DNA of 64,000 nt from CAVZTA01 sp963778025 (GTDB lineage Bacteria; Chloroflexota; Limnocylindria; Limnocylindrales; CSP1-4), in contig CAVZTA010000013.1 in the NCBI GenBank assembly GCA_963778025.1, forward strand, positions 59,785 to 123,784, read 5' to 3'. Positions 53,452 to 62,804 of the stretch are shown one piece after another. How positions within the stretch are numbered: the stretch's first letter is position 1; each line of letters begins with the position of its first letter. Both the position numbers and the translations under genes were made by a program. The notes below the pieces were generated by a model, which was given only the letters and a program-made list of their open reading frames with translations, searched no databases and was not told the DNA's origin.

Positions 53452-53955
53452 TCAGCCGCGGCCGACCCGCCGCACCTCGATCGCCGTGCAGCGGTCCATC
53501 ACGACCGACAGCCCCGCCGCATGCGCGATGCGCGCCGCCTCGACGTCCACGATGCCCAGCTGCAGCCACAGGCATCGCGCACCCGCCTCGACCGCCTCGC
53601 GCGCGTGCGGCACGCACAGCTCCGCCCGGCGGAAGACGTCGACGATGTCGACCGGGCCGGTCGCGGACACCGCCGAGGCGAGGTCGGGGTACGCGTCCAG
53701 CCCCAGCACCGAGCGCTCGTTCGGGTTCACCGGAACGACCTCGTAACCGGCCGCGAGGAGCGTCCGCATCACGCCCAGCGACGGCCGGCCCGGCCGTGAC
53801 GACGCGCCGATCACCGCGATCCGCCGCGCCGACGCGAGCAGCGCGGCGATCCCGTCGTCGTCGAGCAGCGGCACCGGCGAGCGGCCCTCCGCGACGTCGA
53901 CCATGTCCCGCACGCGCTGGAGGTCGGCGCGTCGCGCCTCGGCGTCGTCGACCAT
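53452..53955 (-). CDS. CoA-binding (YccU-like) protein
   Basis: 167 residues from ATG at complement 53953-53955. The CoA-binding Rossmann fold is typical: RRIAVIGASSRPGRPSLGVM, AGYEVVPVNPNERSVLGLDA, VDIVDVFRRAELCVPHAREA and LWLQLGIVDVEAARIAHAAGL, ending with VVMDRCTAIEVRR. The open frame continues upstream to the permease stop (CTG at 54069) but has no ATG/GTG/TTG there, and that part is low-complexity Asp/Ser. It lies just downstream of the nucleoside permease genes on the same strand. Role in metabolism unknown. Confidence 0.8.
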   Translation of the reverse strand: MVDDAEARRADLQRVRDMVDVAEGRSPVPLLDDDGIAALLASARRIAVIGASSRPGRPSLGVMRTLLAAGYEVVPVNPNERSVLGLDAYPDLASAVSATGPVDIVDVFRRAELCVPHAREAVEAGARCLWLQLGIVDVEAARIAHAAGLSVVMDRCTAIEVRRVGRG

Positions 53956-54065
53956 CCGGATCGGTCCGCCGAACGACCCCGACGTCTCGCTCGTGGGCGT
54001 CGCCCGATCGGAGCGATCCGACGCGTCCCCGTGATCCGAATCGATGTCGTCGTCGCGGGGCTCGC

Positions 54066-55133
54066 TCAGTGCGCCGCCTCGCGCTCGTACGGCTGGCCGT
54101 CGGCCGCGGGCGGCGTGCTCCGGCCGATGAAGCCCGCGAGCACGATGATCGTGACGACGTACGGCAGGGCGCTGAACGTCTGCACCGGCAACGCCTTCAC
54201 GATCACGCCCAGGTCGCCTGTCGGCGCCACGAACGTGATCGTCTGGCCCAGTGACAGGAAGACCGAGAACAGGAGCGTCGCGCCGAGGGCACCGATGGGC
54301 GTCCAGCGACCGACGATGACCGCCGCCAGCGCGATGAAGCCGCGGCCCGCCGTGCCGCCCGCCTGGAACGAGTTCGACAGCTCGAGCGACAGGAACGCTC
54401 CGCCCAGCCCGGCCAGCGCCCCACCCAGGAGGACGTTCCGGTAGCGCAGCCGGATGACGTCGATGCCGACGGTCTCGGCCGCCTTGGGGTGCTCGCCGAC
54501 GGCGCGCGTCCGCAGGCCCCAGCGGGAGCGGAACAGCAGGATCTGCAGGAGCACGGTGAGCACGAGCAGCGAGATCGTCAGCGGTCCCTGGTTGAACAGG
54601 GTCGAGACGAGCCAGCCGACGAGCGGCATCTCCACCAGCCCTGACGGCGGGTTGATCTTGCCGAACTGCCCCGCGCTCGTGGGCGACGCCGCGGCGATGA
54701 CGTTGTTGAGGTAGCCCGTGATGCCGAACGCCGCGATGTTGATGATCGTGCCGCTGATGATCTGGTCGATGCGCAGGCTGATCGACATCCACGCGTGGAG
54801 GAGCGCGGTCAGGACCGCGAAGACCACGGCGCCGATGAGCGCGATGACGAGCGCCGGCGTGACGCCCAGCGGCCCGGCCGGCATCGGACCCAGGATGCCC
54901 AGCGCGGCGATGCCGATGACCCAGCCGCTGAACGCCGCGACGAGCATCGTGCCCTCGATGCCGATGTTGACCACGCCCGAGCGCTCGCACAGGACGCCGC
55001 ACAGGGCACCGAAGCCGATCGGCGTGGCGGCCCGCAGGATGATCGGGGCGCTCGTCGGGAGGACGGCGATGAGATACCCGAACAGCTCGAAGACCACGCC
55101 GAGGATGGGGATGCCGTACAGGAACTGGTCCAT
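54066..55133 (-). CDS. nucleoside-type ABC transporter permease (second subunit)
   Basis: 355 residues, about nine hydrophobic segments. It carries the branched-chain/BMP permease family pattern (TPIGFGALCGVLCERSGVVNIGIEGTML), GLGGAFLSLELSNSFQAGGTAGRGFIALAAVIVGRW and NVIAAA-type loops. Pairs with the permease upstream to form the channel. Its ATG shares one base with the upstream stop (TGATG), and its stop is followed closely by the CoA-binding gene. Confidence 0.87.
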   Translation of the reverse strand: MDQFLYGIPILGVVFELFGYLIAVLPTSAPIILRAATPIGFGALCGVLCERSGVVNIGIEGTMLVAAFSGWVIGIAALGILGPMPAGPLGVTPALVIALIGAVVFAVLTALLHAWMSISLRIDQIISGTIINIAAFGITGYLNNVIAAASPTSAGQFGKINPPSGLVEMPLVGWLVSTLFNQGPLTISLLVLTVLLQILLFRSRWGLRTRAVGEHPKAAETVGIDVIRLRYRNVLLGGALAGLGGAFLSLELSNSFQAGGTAGRGFIALAAVIVGRWTPIGALGATLLFSVFLSLGQTITFVAPTGDLGVIVKALPVQTFSALPYVVTIIVLAGFIGRSTPPAADGQPYEREAAH

Positions 55134-56312
55134 CAGGAGGGCACCGATTCCTTCGCGTAGGAGGACGTGATCGTCTGCGCCTCGACCGGGATGATCTTCC
55201 CGCGCCCGCGCGTCATGCGCGCCAGCACGGGCAGCGCGACGAGCGTGATGAGGATCACCGCCTGGAGGACGTCGACCAGCTCACGCGGCGTCCGGGCCTC
55301 GATCTGCATCTGACCCGCCCCGGCGCGCATGGCCCCGAACAGGATCGCCGCGGGGATGATCGCGAACGGGTTGGAGCGGGCGAGCAAGGCGACCGCGATC
55401 GCGTCGAAGCCGACGGTGCTGGCGAAGCTCGTCTGGGTCAGGTGCGTGACGCCGAGGAGCTCGTTCGCGCCCGCCATCCCGCCCAGGGCGGCCGACATGG
55501 TCATCGCGAGGACGACCAGGCGTCGGGGCCGCATGCCGGCGTACCGGGCTGCATCGGGATTGACGCCGGCGGTGCGGATCTCGAAGCCGAGGGTCGTGCG
55601 GTACAGGAGCCACCACACGACGACGACCATGACCAGGGCGATGAGGATCCCGATGTGGCCCGTCTTCCCCAGGATGATGGGCAGCGCCGCATGCCCGACG
55701 TCGTACGTCACCGGCGCCGCCGCTCTGGGGACCCGCAGAGGACCGGCGACGGCCGCCGCGAGGATGCTCAGGGCGATGTAGTTGAGCATGATCGTGACGA
55801 CCACCTCATGGGCCCCCCGGAAGGCCTTGAGGGCGCCGGCGATGAGCCCGAACGAGGCACCGGCGAGCGTGCCCGCGATGAACGCGAGCGTCGCGGCGAT
55901 CCAGGTCGGCTGATCGTGGAGCGCGACGCCCACCGTGACCGCGCCCAGCACGCCCATGAGGAGCTGGCCCTGGACGCCGATGTTGAACAGTCCGCCCTTG
56001 AAGCCGAGCGCGACCGCCAAGCCGCCGAAGATGAGCGGCGTCGCCGCGACCAGCGTGGCGACGATCGGGTCGAAGCCCAGCAGCGATCCGGAGATCAGGG
56101 CCCGGTAGGCCGTGATCGGCTGGAGGATGTCGATCCGGCCGTCCTTGATGAACGCGGCGGCGTAGACGAACACCGAGCCGATGAGGACGGCCAGCACCAC
56201 GGCCTCGAACGGGAGCAGGACCGCGGCGCGGATCTGCTGGGTCCGCTCGGCGTTCGAGCGTGCCGGAGACGGGGCGGCGAGCGGGGGTGGTGGCGGACTT
56301 CGGAGCGCTCAT
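55133..56312 (-). CDS. nucleoside-type ABC transporter permease (first subunit; frameshift near the start)
   Basis: About 392 residues. The ATG at complement 56310-56312 overlaps the upstream ATPase stop (ATGA), and the frame from it reads MSAPKSATTPARRPVSGTL. Near 56255 one base must be skipped to continue as NAERTQQIRAAVLLPFEAVV, leading into the permease body (AAATPLIFGGLAVALGFKGGL, FNIGVQGQLLMGV, GANELLGVTHLTQTSFASTVG). As given, only the internal GTG at 56200 gives an open frame. The protein has about ten membrane segments and fits the PnrA/BMP-dependent nucleoside transporter family. Confidence 0.8.
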
Positions 56313-58003
56313 CCGCCCGCCCCGCCCGAGGCCGGCGGCCCATCGTCCGGCGGCGCCTCGGCCGCCCCGATCGGGCCATCGACCGTCGCCTCGACCGCGG
56401 TCACCTTCTCGGCCGCCTCCGCGACCGTGATGGCACCGCTCGCCACCGCGGCCTCCTGGCGGACACCGGTGGCCATCAGCACGCCGACCTCGTTGCGATC
56501 GGCGGTCCGGCCGTCGACCACCGCGACCAGCTGCCCGCGGTACATCACCGCGACCCGGTCGCTCAGCTCGAGGACCTCGTCGAGCTCGGCGGACACGAGC
56601 AGCACCGATGTCCCGGCGTCGCGCTTGCGGATCGCCTGGCGATGGATGAACTCGATGCTGCCCACGTCCAGGCCGCGCGTCGGCTGGTCCAGGACGAGCA
56701 GCCGCAGCTCGCCGTCCAGCTCGCGGGCGACGACGATCTTCTGCTGATTGCCCCCTGACAGCGTCCCGGCGGTGACCGTCGCGGACGGCGTCCGGATGTC
56801 GTACTCCTTGACCGCCGCCTGCCCGCGTTCCTCGATCGCGTCGTCGTTGCGGATCGGGCCGCGGGCGTACGGCTTGCGGTAGTAGTCGGTGAGGACGACG
56901 TTGTCGGCGACCGAGAACGAGAGCACCAGCCCGAATCGATGGCGGTCGGCCGGGACGTAGCCCACGCCGAGGTTGGTCATCGCGCGCGTCGACGCGTCGG
57001 TCACGTCCTGGCCGTCGAGCGTGACCGTGCCCGAGGCGGGCTTGCGCAGCCCGACGATCGACTCGACGAGCTCATCCTGCCCGTTGCCCGCGACGCCCGC
57101 GATGCCCAGGATCTCGCCCGCCCGGATCTCGAACGACACCCCACGCACGACCTCGCTGCCGCGGTCGTCCTTCACGCGCAGGTCCTGCACCTTCAGGCGC
57201 ACCTCGCCCGGATGCGACTCGCCGCGGTCGACCACCAGCTGCACGTCGCGCCCGACCATCAGCGCCGCAAGGTCCTCCTCGTCGGTCTCGGACGGGATCC
57301 GCGAGCCGACCACGCGACCGCGCCGGATGACGGTGATCCGGTCCGCGATCTCGAGGACCTCGTACAGCTTGTGGCTGATGAACACGATGCTGTGGCCCTG
57401 CTCCGCGAGCCGCCGCAGGACCGCGAAGATCTCTTCCGTCTCCTGGGGCGTGAGCACCGCGGTGGGCTCGTCGAGCACGAGGACCCGGGCGTTGCGATAG
57501 AGCGCCTTGAGGATCTCGACGCGCTGCTGCCAGCCCACGGACAGCTCGCCGACCTTGACGTCGGGGTCGATCTCGAAGCCGAAGCGCTTGCCCAGCTCGA
57601 CGATCCGGCGCTTGGCCTCCTTGCGGTCGAGGAAGCCGAGGCGCGCCATCGTCTCCTCGCCGAGGAGGATGTTCTCGGCGACGGTCAGGACGGGCACCAG
57701 CATGAAGTGCTGGTGGACCATGTTGATGCCGCGCCGGATCGCCTGGGTCGCGTCGGCGATCTTCACGACCTCGCCATCGATGAGGATGTCCCCGGAGTCC
57801 GGCTGCGCCAGCCCGTAGAGGATGTTCATCAGCGTCGACTTGCCGGCGCCGTTCTCACCGAGCAGCGCGTGGATCTCGCCCGGGCGCACATCGAGGTCGA
57901 TGTGGTCGTTCGCGAGGACACCCGGGTAGCGCTTCGTGATGCCCCGCATCTCGAGCGCGGGCGCCTGGATGGGCGTCTCGCTGACGGCCTCGGTGACGGT
58001 CAC
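56309..58003 (-). CDS. nucleoside-type ABC transporter ATP-binding protein with two ABC domains
   Basis: 564 residues from GTG at complement 58001-58003 (AGGAGG upstream). The first domain is complete: Walker A LLGENGAGKSTLMN, signature LSVGWQQRVEILKA, Walker B VLVLDEPTAVLTPQE and His switch VFISHKLYEV. The second half has a modified Walker A (GVAGNGQDELVES, no lysine), signature LSGGNQQKIVVARE and LLVLDQPTRGLD, the usual RbsA/YufO-type arrangement with one decayed site. A 35-residue Ala/Pro tail follows. Drives import of the ligand of the lipoprotein at 58143. Follows it with a hairpin between. Confidence 0.9.
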   Translation of the reverse strand: MTVTEAVSETPIQAPALEMRGITKRYPGVLANDHIDLDVRPGEIHALLGENGAGKSTLMNILYGLAQPDSGDILIDGEVVKIADATQAIRRGINMVHQHFMLVPVLTVAENILLGEETMARLGFLDRKEAKRRIVELGKRFGFEIDPDVKVGELSVGWQQRVEILKALYRNARVLVLDEPTAVLTPQETEEIFAVLRRLAEQGHSIVFISHKLYEVLEIADRITVIRRGRVVGSRIPSETDEEDLAALMVGRDVQLVVDRGESHPGEVRLKVQDLRVKDDRGSEVVRGVSFEIRAGEILGIAGVAGNGQDELVESIVGLRKPASGTVTLDGQDVTDASTRAMTNLGVGYVPADRHRFGLVLSFSVADNVVLTDYYRKPYARGPIRNDDAIEERGQAAVKEYDIRTPSATVTAGTLSGGNQQKIVVARELDGELRLLVLDQPTRGLDVGSIEFIHRQAIRKRDAGTSVLLVSAELDEVLELSDRVAVMYRGQLVAVVDGRTADRNEVGVLMATGVRQEAAVASGAITVAEAAEKVTAVEATVDGPIGAAEAPPDDGPPASGGAGG

Positions 58004-58083
58004 GGAGTGTGCGCCTCCTGCGGCGGCTGACCCGGGTGACGCGCGAAGCGGTTCGTGTGGCTCGTGTGTGGAGAGGGTACGGC

Positions 58084-58114
58084 AGCGGGCCGGCCGAGGA
58101 TCGGCCGGCCCGCT
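58084..58114. terminator. strong hairpin between the BMP lipoprotein and ATPase genes
   Basis: AGCGGGCCGGCCGA, loop GGA, TCGGCCGGCCCGCT: a perfect 14-bp stem directly after the lipoprotein stop. It could attenuate transcription so that the binding protein is made in excess over the membrane subunits, a common arrangement in ABC operons. Confidence 0.65.
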
Positions 58115-58142
58115 GTGGGGTGCGTGGAGCGAAGCCCGGCGG

Positions 58143-59332
58143 TTACCCGACCGTGCCGCACTTGTCGGGGCAGGTCTTGAGGGAGCCGTCCTTCATGCCC
58201 GCCAGCGCCGCGTCGAGCTTGGCCTGCGTGTCGGGGGCCCAGGCGGACGCGTTGTCGTGGCCCGGCGAGACGCCGATGCCGTCGTTCTTGGCGTCGTACA
58301 GGAGGCTGCCCGCCTCGAGCGACCCGGCGGCTCTCGGACTTCGAGCGCGTCGGACACGGCGAGCTCGAGGTGCTTCTCGGCGCTGGTCAGGAGGCACGGT
58401 GCGGCGTTCGGGTAGGACAGGAACTGGTCCACGTCGACACCGATGCCCTTGATGTTGGCCGCGCACGCCGCGTCGAGGACGCCGTTGCCGGTCAGGCCGG
58501 CGACCTGGAACAGGATGTCGACGTCCTTGTTCTGGGCGAGGAAGTTCTCGGCGAACGTCTTGCCGCCGGCCTGGTCCTGGAACGCGGCCGCGGAGAAGTC
58601 GTTCGTGACGTACGCGCTGACGACCTTGATGTCCGGCTTGACCGACTTGGCGCCCAGCTCGTAGCCCTGGATGTAGCGCACGCAGGGGGCGCAGATGCTG
58701 GTGCCGCCGATGGCGCCGATCGTGCCCGACTTCGACGCGCCGGCCGCCACGATCCCGGCGAGGTAACCCGCCTGGTCCTCCTGGAAGGCGAGGGACGTGT
58801 AGTTGGGCGCGATGGTCTTCGAATCGGCCGGACACGGGAAGGTGAAGTCCTGGGATCCGTCGACCTTGATGCAGATCGGCGACTGGTCGACGCCGATGAA
58901 CGTGGTGCCCTTGTTGTTGCAGGCCGCCACGCCGGTCGCAGCGGCCAGGTTGAAGCCGACCGTCACGATCACGTTGTACTTCTGGTCGATGAACGACTGG
59001 ATGGACGGACCGTAGTCGGCAGCCGCGGTCGGCACGATCGACTGCGGCTCAGGGGCGCCGATGTCCTTGGCGCCCTGCTGGGCACCCTTGAACGAGTACT
59101 CGTTGTAGTTCTTGTCGTTGAGCGTTCCGATGTCGGTGACGACGCCGATCTTGAGATCCGAAGCGGCGGCCGGCGACGCCGGCGCACTGGACTCCGGGCA
59201 CGGAACGGCGGCGGCTGCGGAGCTCGCGGGCGCGCTCGCGGGCGCGCCACTGGTCGCGGTCGAGCCGCCGCAGGCGCTCAGGACGAGCATGAGCCCGACG
59301 AGCGCGGGCACCACGCGGGTGCGAAGGTGCAT
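58143..59332 (-). CDS. BMP-family nucleoside-binding lipoprotein (one-base frameshift)
   Basis: About 396 residues. Signal peptide with lipobox LSAC and a Ser/Ala/Pro linker, then the Bmp/PnrA fold: LKIGVVTDIGTLNDKNYNEY, SFKGAQQGAKDIG, IVTVGFNLAAATG, EDQAGYLAGIVAA, FQVAGLTGNGVLDAACA and GIGVDVDQFLSYP. Near 58328-58338 one base appears to be missing. The frame from the start gives AVSDALEVREPPG, while the next frame resumes at AAGSLEAGSLLYDAKNDGIG and ends KTCPDKCGTVG at 58143. Relatives bind purine nucleosides. First gene of the transporter operon, divergent from a nucleoside hydrolase. Confidence 0.85.
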
Positions 59333-59556
59333 TCTGGTCCTCCTCCGGATCGCGAGCGCCTACCCGCTGACTCCCCGGGTGTCGCTCGATCGATGGACCT
59401 GCCCGGCGCCGCCGGGCGGTCGCTGGCGCGCATCGTAACGGTGTCGTCGAGCCGAGGCCAAGGGAAAGCGCGGGGTCGCGAGAGGTCTCGTGGGCACCGG
59501 CCGGTGTGTGCGGGCCAAGGATACGGCGTCGCGGCGGCGTGTGGCATGCTCGGGCC

Positions 59557-60542
59557 ATGGCGGCGCACGCTCCGAGCCCGTTCGACGGGGCATGGCCGGA
59601 TCCCGAGCGGCGTCGCCCCGTGATCCTCGACGGCGATCCCGGGCACGACGATGCGCTCGCGATCCTCCTCGCGCTGGCATCACCCGCGGCTCGAGGTGCT
59701 GGCGGTGACCACGGTGTCGGGCAACGCCAGCCTCGGCGCGCACCACCCGGAACGCGCTGCGGGTGCTGACGCTCCTCGGCCGTGCGGACGTGCCGGTGGC
59801 GGCAGGCGCCGACCGGCCGCTGCGCCGGGATCCGTGGGTCCCGGTGTCGGTCCATGGGGAGTCCGGCCTCGACGGCGCGGAGCTGCCCGAGCCCGCCGCC
59901 TCGCCCCGCCCCGAGTCGGCGGTGGAGTTGATGGCGGCGCTCCTGCGCGCGGCCCCGGAGCCGATCACGCTCGTGCCCACGGGGCCGTTGACGAACATCG
60001 CCCTGCTGCTCCGCGCCGTGCCGGCGCTCCGTGACCGGATCGCCGGCATCAGCCTGATGGGCGGCGGCATCGGCATCGGCAACACGACGGCCGCCGCCGA
60101 GTACAACGTCTGGCAGGACCCCGAGGCGGCGGCGATCGTGTTCGAGTCCGGGCTGCCGCTCGCGATGGCCGGCCTCGACGTCACCCACCAGGCGTTGATC
60201 CTGCCCCCGGACGTCGCGCGCCTCGAGGCGGCCGGGACGCGGACCGGACGGGTGTTCGCCGATCTCATGCGCTACTTCGGTGCGCATCACCGACATCGCT
60301 ACGGCTGGGATGGACCGCCGGTCCACGACGCCCTCGCCGTGCTGCGGCTGACCCACCCCGACCTCTTCACGACCGAGCTCCTGCGGGTCGACGTCGCGAC
60401 CGACGACGGCCTGACGCGTGGCGCCACCATCGCCGATCCCGAAGGACTCACGGGACGGCCGCCCAACGTCGACGTGAGCCGGAGCATCGATCGGGCGCGC
60501 TTCGTCGACATCGTCGTCGACGCGGTCGCCCGCTTCCCCTAG
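59557..60542 (+). CDS. nucleoside hydrolase (inosine-uridine preferring family; two one-base frameshifts)
   Basis: About 327 residues from ATG 59557. The calcium-site motif VILDGDPGHDDALAILLA (Asp25, Asp27, Asp31, Asp32) lies in the first frame. TTVSGNASLGAHH lies in the second, after a shift near 59680-59690. In the third, after a shift near 59741-59749, the body reads NALRVLTLLGRADVPVAAG, LVPTGPLTNIALLL and PVHDALAVLRLTHPDLF (the late His-Asp). Both shifts behave as one extra base. The enzyme splits nucleosides into base and ribose. It is divergent from the nucleoside transporter, so together they form an uptake and salvage unit. Confidence 0.85.
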
Positions 60543-60562
60543 CATCGGCGCGGAGGCGCATC

Positions 60563-61843
60563 GTGACCACGCTCGAGCCCGGCCCGGTCCATGCCACGGC
60601 CGTCGACCCGACGGCCGTCACGCCGGGCGCCGTCGGCTTCGACCCGACCGACCCGGCGTTCATCGCGGACCCGTACCCGGTCTACGCACGCCTGCGCGCC
60701 GATCACCCGGTGCTCTGGAACCCGGACACCGGCCAGTACCTGATCTCGCGCTTCCGCGACGTCAACGCGCTGTTGCGCGATCGAAGGCTCGGCCGGACCT
60801 ACCTGCACGTGGCCACGCACGCGGAGATGGGCCGCGCCGACGATCCCGCCTGGCACGACCCGTTCTGGATGCTGGTCCGGGACGGGATGCTCGACCGCGA
60901 GCCGCCCGATCACACCCGCCTCCGTCGCCTCGTCTCGAAGGCGTTCACGCCTCGCACCGTCGCGGATCTCCGACCGCGGATCGAGGCCATCGTCGAGGGC
61001 CTGCTCGACGCGGCGGTCGAGCGCGGCGAGTTCGACCTCATCCGCGACGTCGCCGAGCCCCTGCCGGTCACGGTCATCGCGGAGCTGCTGGGCGTCCCCC
61101 ACGAGGACCGCCACCTGCTCCGACCCTGGTCGGCCGACATCTGCCTGATGTACGAGCTCAACCCGCCGCTCGAGTCGCAGCAGCGGGCGGTCGTCGCGTC
61201 GACCGCCTTCAGCACCTACCTCCGCGACCTCGCGCGCGTCCGTCGTGCCGATCCGCGGGACGACCTCATCTCGGGGCTGGCGCAGGTGGCCGATGCGGGC
61301 GACGTCCTCACGGAGGGCGAGCTGGTGGGGACGTGCGCGCTCCTGCTCAACGCCGGTCACGAGGCATCGGTCAACGGGGCAGGGAATGCGTGGTGGACGC
61401 TGTTCCGCCACCCGGACGCGCTGGCGCAGCTCCGCGGCGACCACACCCTGGTCCCCAGCGCGCTCGAGGAGCTCCTGCGCTGGGACACGCCGCTGCCGAT
61501 GTTCGAGCGCTGGGTGCTCGAGGACATCGAGGTCCAGGGTGTCCGGATCGGACGTGGCAACGAGCTGGCGCTCCAGTTCGCGTCGGCGAACCGCGACCCG
61601 GACGCGTTCGACGACCCGGAGGCCCTGCGGCTCGACCGCGATCCGAACCCGTACCTGTCCTTCGGGGCGGGCATCCATTACTGCCTGGGCGCCCCGCTCG
61701 CCAAGCTCGAGCTGGGCATCCTGTTCACGCGCATCCTGGAGCGCATGCCCGACCTCGAGCTGCTCGAGGAGCCGGTCTGGAAGCCCACGTTCATCCTCCG
61801 GGGCCTCGAAGGGCTCGCGGTGCGGACCCGGACCGGCCGATGA
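60563..61843 (+). CDS. cytochrome P450
   Basis: 426 residues from GTG 60563, typical length for a soluble bacterial P450. It has HTRLRRLVSKAFTPR in helix C, an I-helix oxygen-binding motif LLLNAGHEASVN (AGxE-A-S), ExxR (Glu303, Arg306), and the haem-binding loop FGAGIHYCLGAPLAK with Cys374 as axial ligand. It oxygenates a small molecule using electrons from a separate ferredoxin system, which is not encoded in the window. Substrate unknown. It starts 20 bases after the nucleoside hydrolase stop; a TAGCAT at 60540-60545 is a possible but weak -10. Confidence 0.92.
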   Translation: MTTLEPGPVHATAVDPTAVTPGAVGFDPTDPAFIADPYPVYARLRADHPVLWNPDTGQYLISRFRDVNALLRDRRLGRTYLHVATHAEMGRADDPAWHDPFWMLVRDGMLDREPPDHTRLRRLVSKAFTPRTVADLRPRIEAIVEGLLDAAVERGEFDLIRDVAEPLPVTVIAELLGVPHEDRHLLRPWSADICLMYELNPPLESQQRAVVASTAFSTYLRDLARVRRADPRDDLISGLAQVADAGDVLTEGELVGTCALLLNAGHEASVNGAGNAWWTLFRHPDALAQLRGDHTLVPSALEELLRWDTPLPMFERWVLEDIEVQGVRIGRGNELALQFASANRDPDAFDDPEALRLDRDPNPYLSFGAGIHYCLGAPLAKLELGILFTRILERMPDLELLEEPVWKPTFILRGLEGLAVRTRTGR

Positions 61844-61862
61844 CGACGCAGGAGACCCGCCG

Positions 61863-62804
61863 ATGACCGATCCCGACGCGCAGCTGGCACGTATCGGCCG
61901 CCTCGCCGCCGTCGCCCGCGGGCTGGAGCGCGAAGGCGGCTACAACGGCGCCAAGCTCCTGCGCGCGGCGCTCGATCGCGAGCTCGTGCGCTGGGCGGAG
62001 CGCGAGGCGCCCGTCGGGATGCCCGCGTCGATCGAGGCGACGGCGTCGCTCGCCCGAGAGCTCGCCGAGGCCGCGTATCCCGCGTCCTTCGTGGAGCGGG
62101 TCTCGGCCGTGCCGGGCATCCTCCGCGACGTCGGGACGATCCGGCTCAGTGATGCGCCACCTGCCCGGACCTGTCGCGTCTGCGGTGAGCTCTTCCTCGG
62201 CGACGACGTGCCGCTCCAGTGCCCGTCGTGCGAGGCACCCGCGCTGTCGTTTCGCGAGCAGCTCCCGGTCTGGTACCTCGAGCACGCGGAACCCGGCACG
62301 ATCCTTGCCGAGCTGGCGACCGGTCCCCGGCGCGTCGGCCTCGCGATCGCGGGGCGCGGTGACGACACGCTGGATGCGCCGCCGGCCGCCGGCGAATGGT
62401 CGGCGCGCGAGGTGCTCGAGCATCTGGTGTTCGCCGAGGACCTCCTGGCGACGCGCGTCCCGCGGCTCCTGGACGAGGACGATCCGGACCTCGTCGCCTG
62501 GGTGCCGGGCGAGGGCGCGCCACCCACCGACGAGGGCACGGCGGCGACCGGGGAGGGTGCCGCGGCGCTGTTCGATCGCTACCGCCGGCTGCGGGAGGCG
62601 AGCATCAAGCGCCTCCGCGGGCTCGACGAGTCGGCGTGGGGACGCGCGGGACGGCATCCCGAATGGGGTCGCGTCACCGTCCTCTCGCAGGCGGCGTACT
62701 TCGCGCGCCACGAGGCGTCGCACCTCGCGCAGCTCGTCGCTGCCGCCGAGGGCCGGCTGCCGGGCGCACGTGCGATCCCGGCAGGCTCGGGGACGGGATC
62801 GTGA
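61863..62804 (+). CDS. zinc-ribbon protein with a C-terminal DinB-like helical domain
   Basis: 313 residues. The first 95 are helical (LEREGGYNGAKLLRAALDRE), then a rubredoxin-like four-cysteine knot (CRVCGELFLGDDVPLQCPSC). From about residue 175 comes a DinB/DUF664-type four-helix unit (GEWSAREVLEHLVFAEDLL, with a late ARHEASHLAQLV carrying likely metal His residues). DinB-like proteins bind metals and often act as thiol-dependent transferases. AGGAG lies 8 bases before ATG 61863. The stop overlaps the next gene by GTGA. The combination suggests a redox or metal role, but the substrate is not predictable. Confidence 0.68.
   Translation: MTDPDAQLARIGRLAAVARGLEREGGYNGAKLLRAALDRELVRWAEREAPVGMPASIEATASLARELAEAAYPASFVERVSAVPGILRDVGTIRLSDAPPARTCRVCGELFLGDDVPLQCPSCEAPALSFREQLPVWYLEHAEPGTILAELATGPRRVGLAIAGRGDDTLDAPPAAGEWSAREVLEHLVFAEDLLATRVPRLLDEDDPDLVAWVPGEGAPPTDEGTAATGEGAAALFDRYRRLREASIKRLRGLDESAWGRAGRHPEWGRVTVLSQAAYFARHEASHLAQLVAAAEGRLPGARAIPAGSGTGS

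Noticed and set aside
60540..60545. TAGCAT as -10 of the P450 gene
   Set aside because: It overlaps the stop codon of the preceding gene and lies 17 bases from the GTG, outside the 6-8 base pattern. Co-transcription with the nucleoside hydrolase is equally likely.
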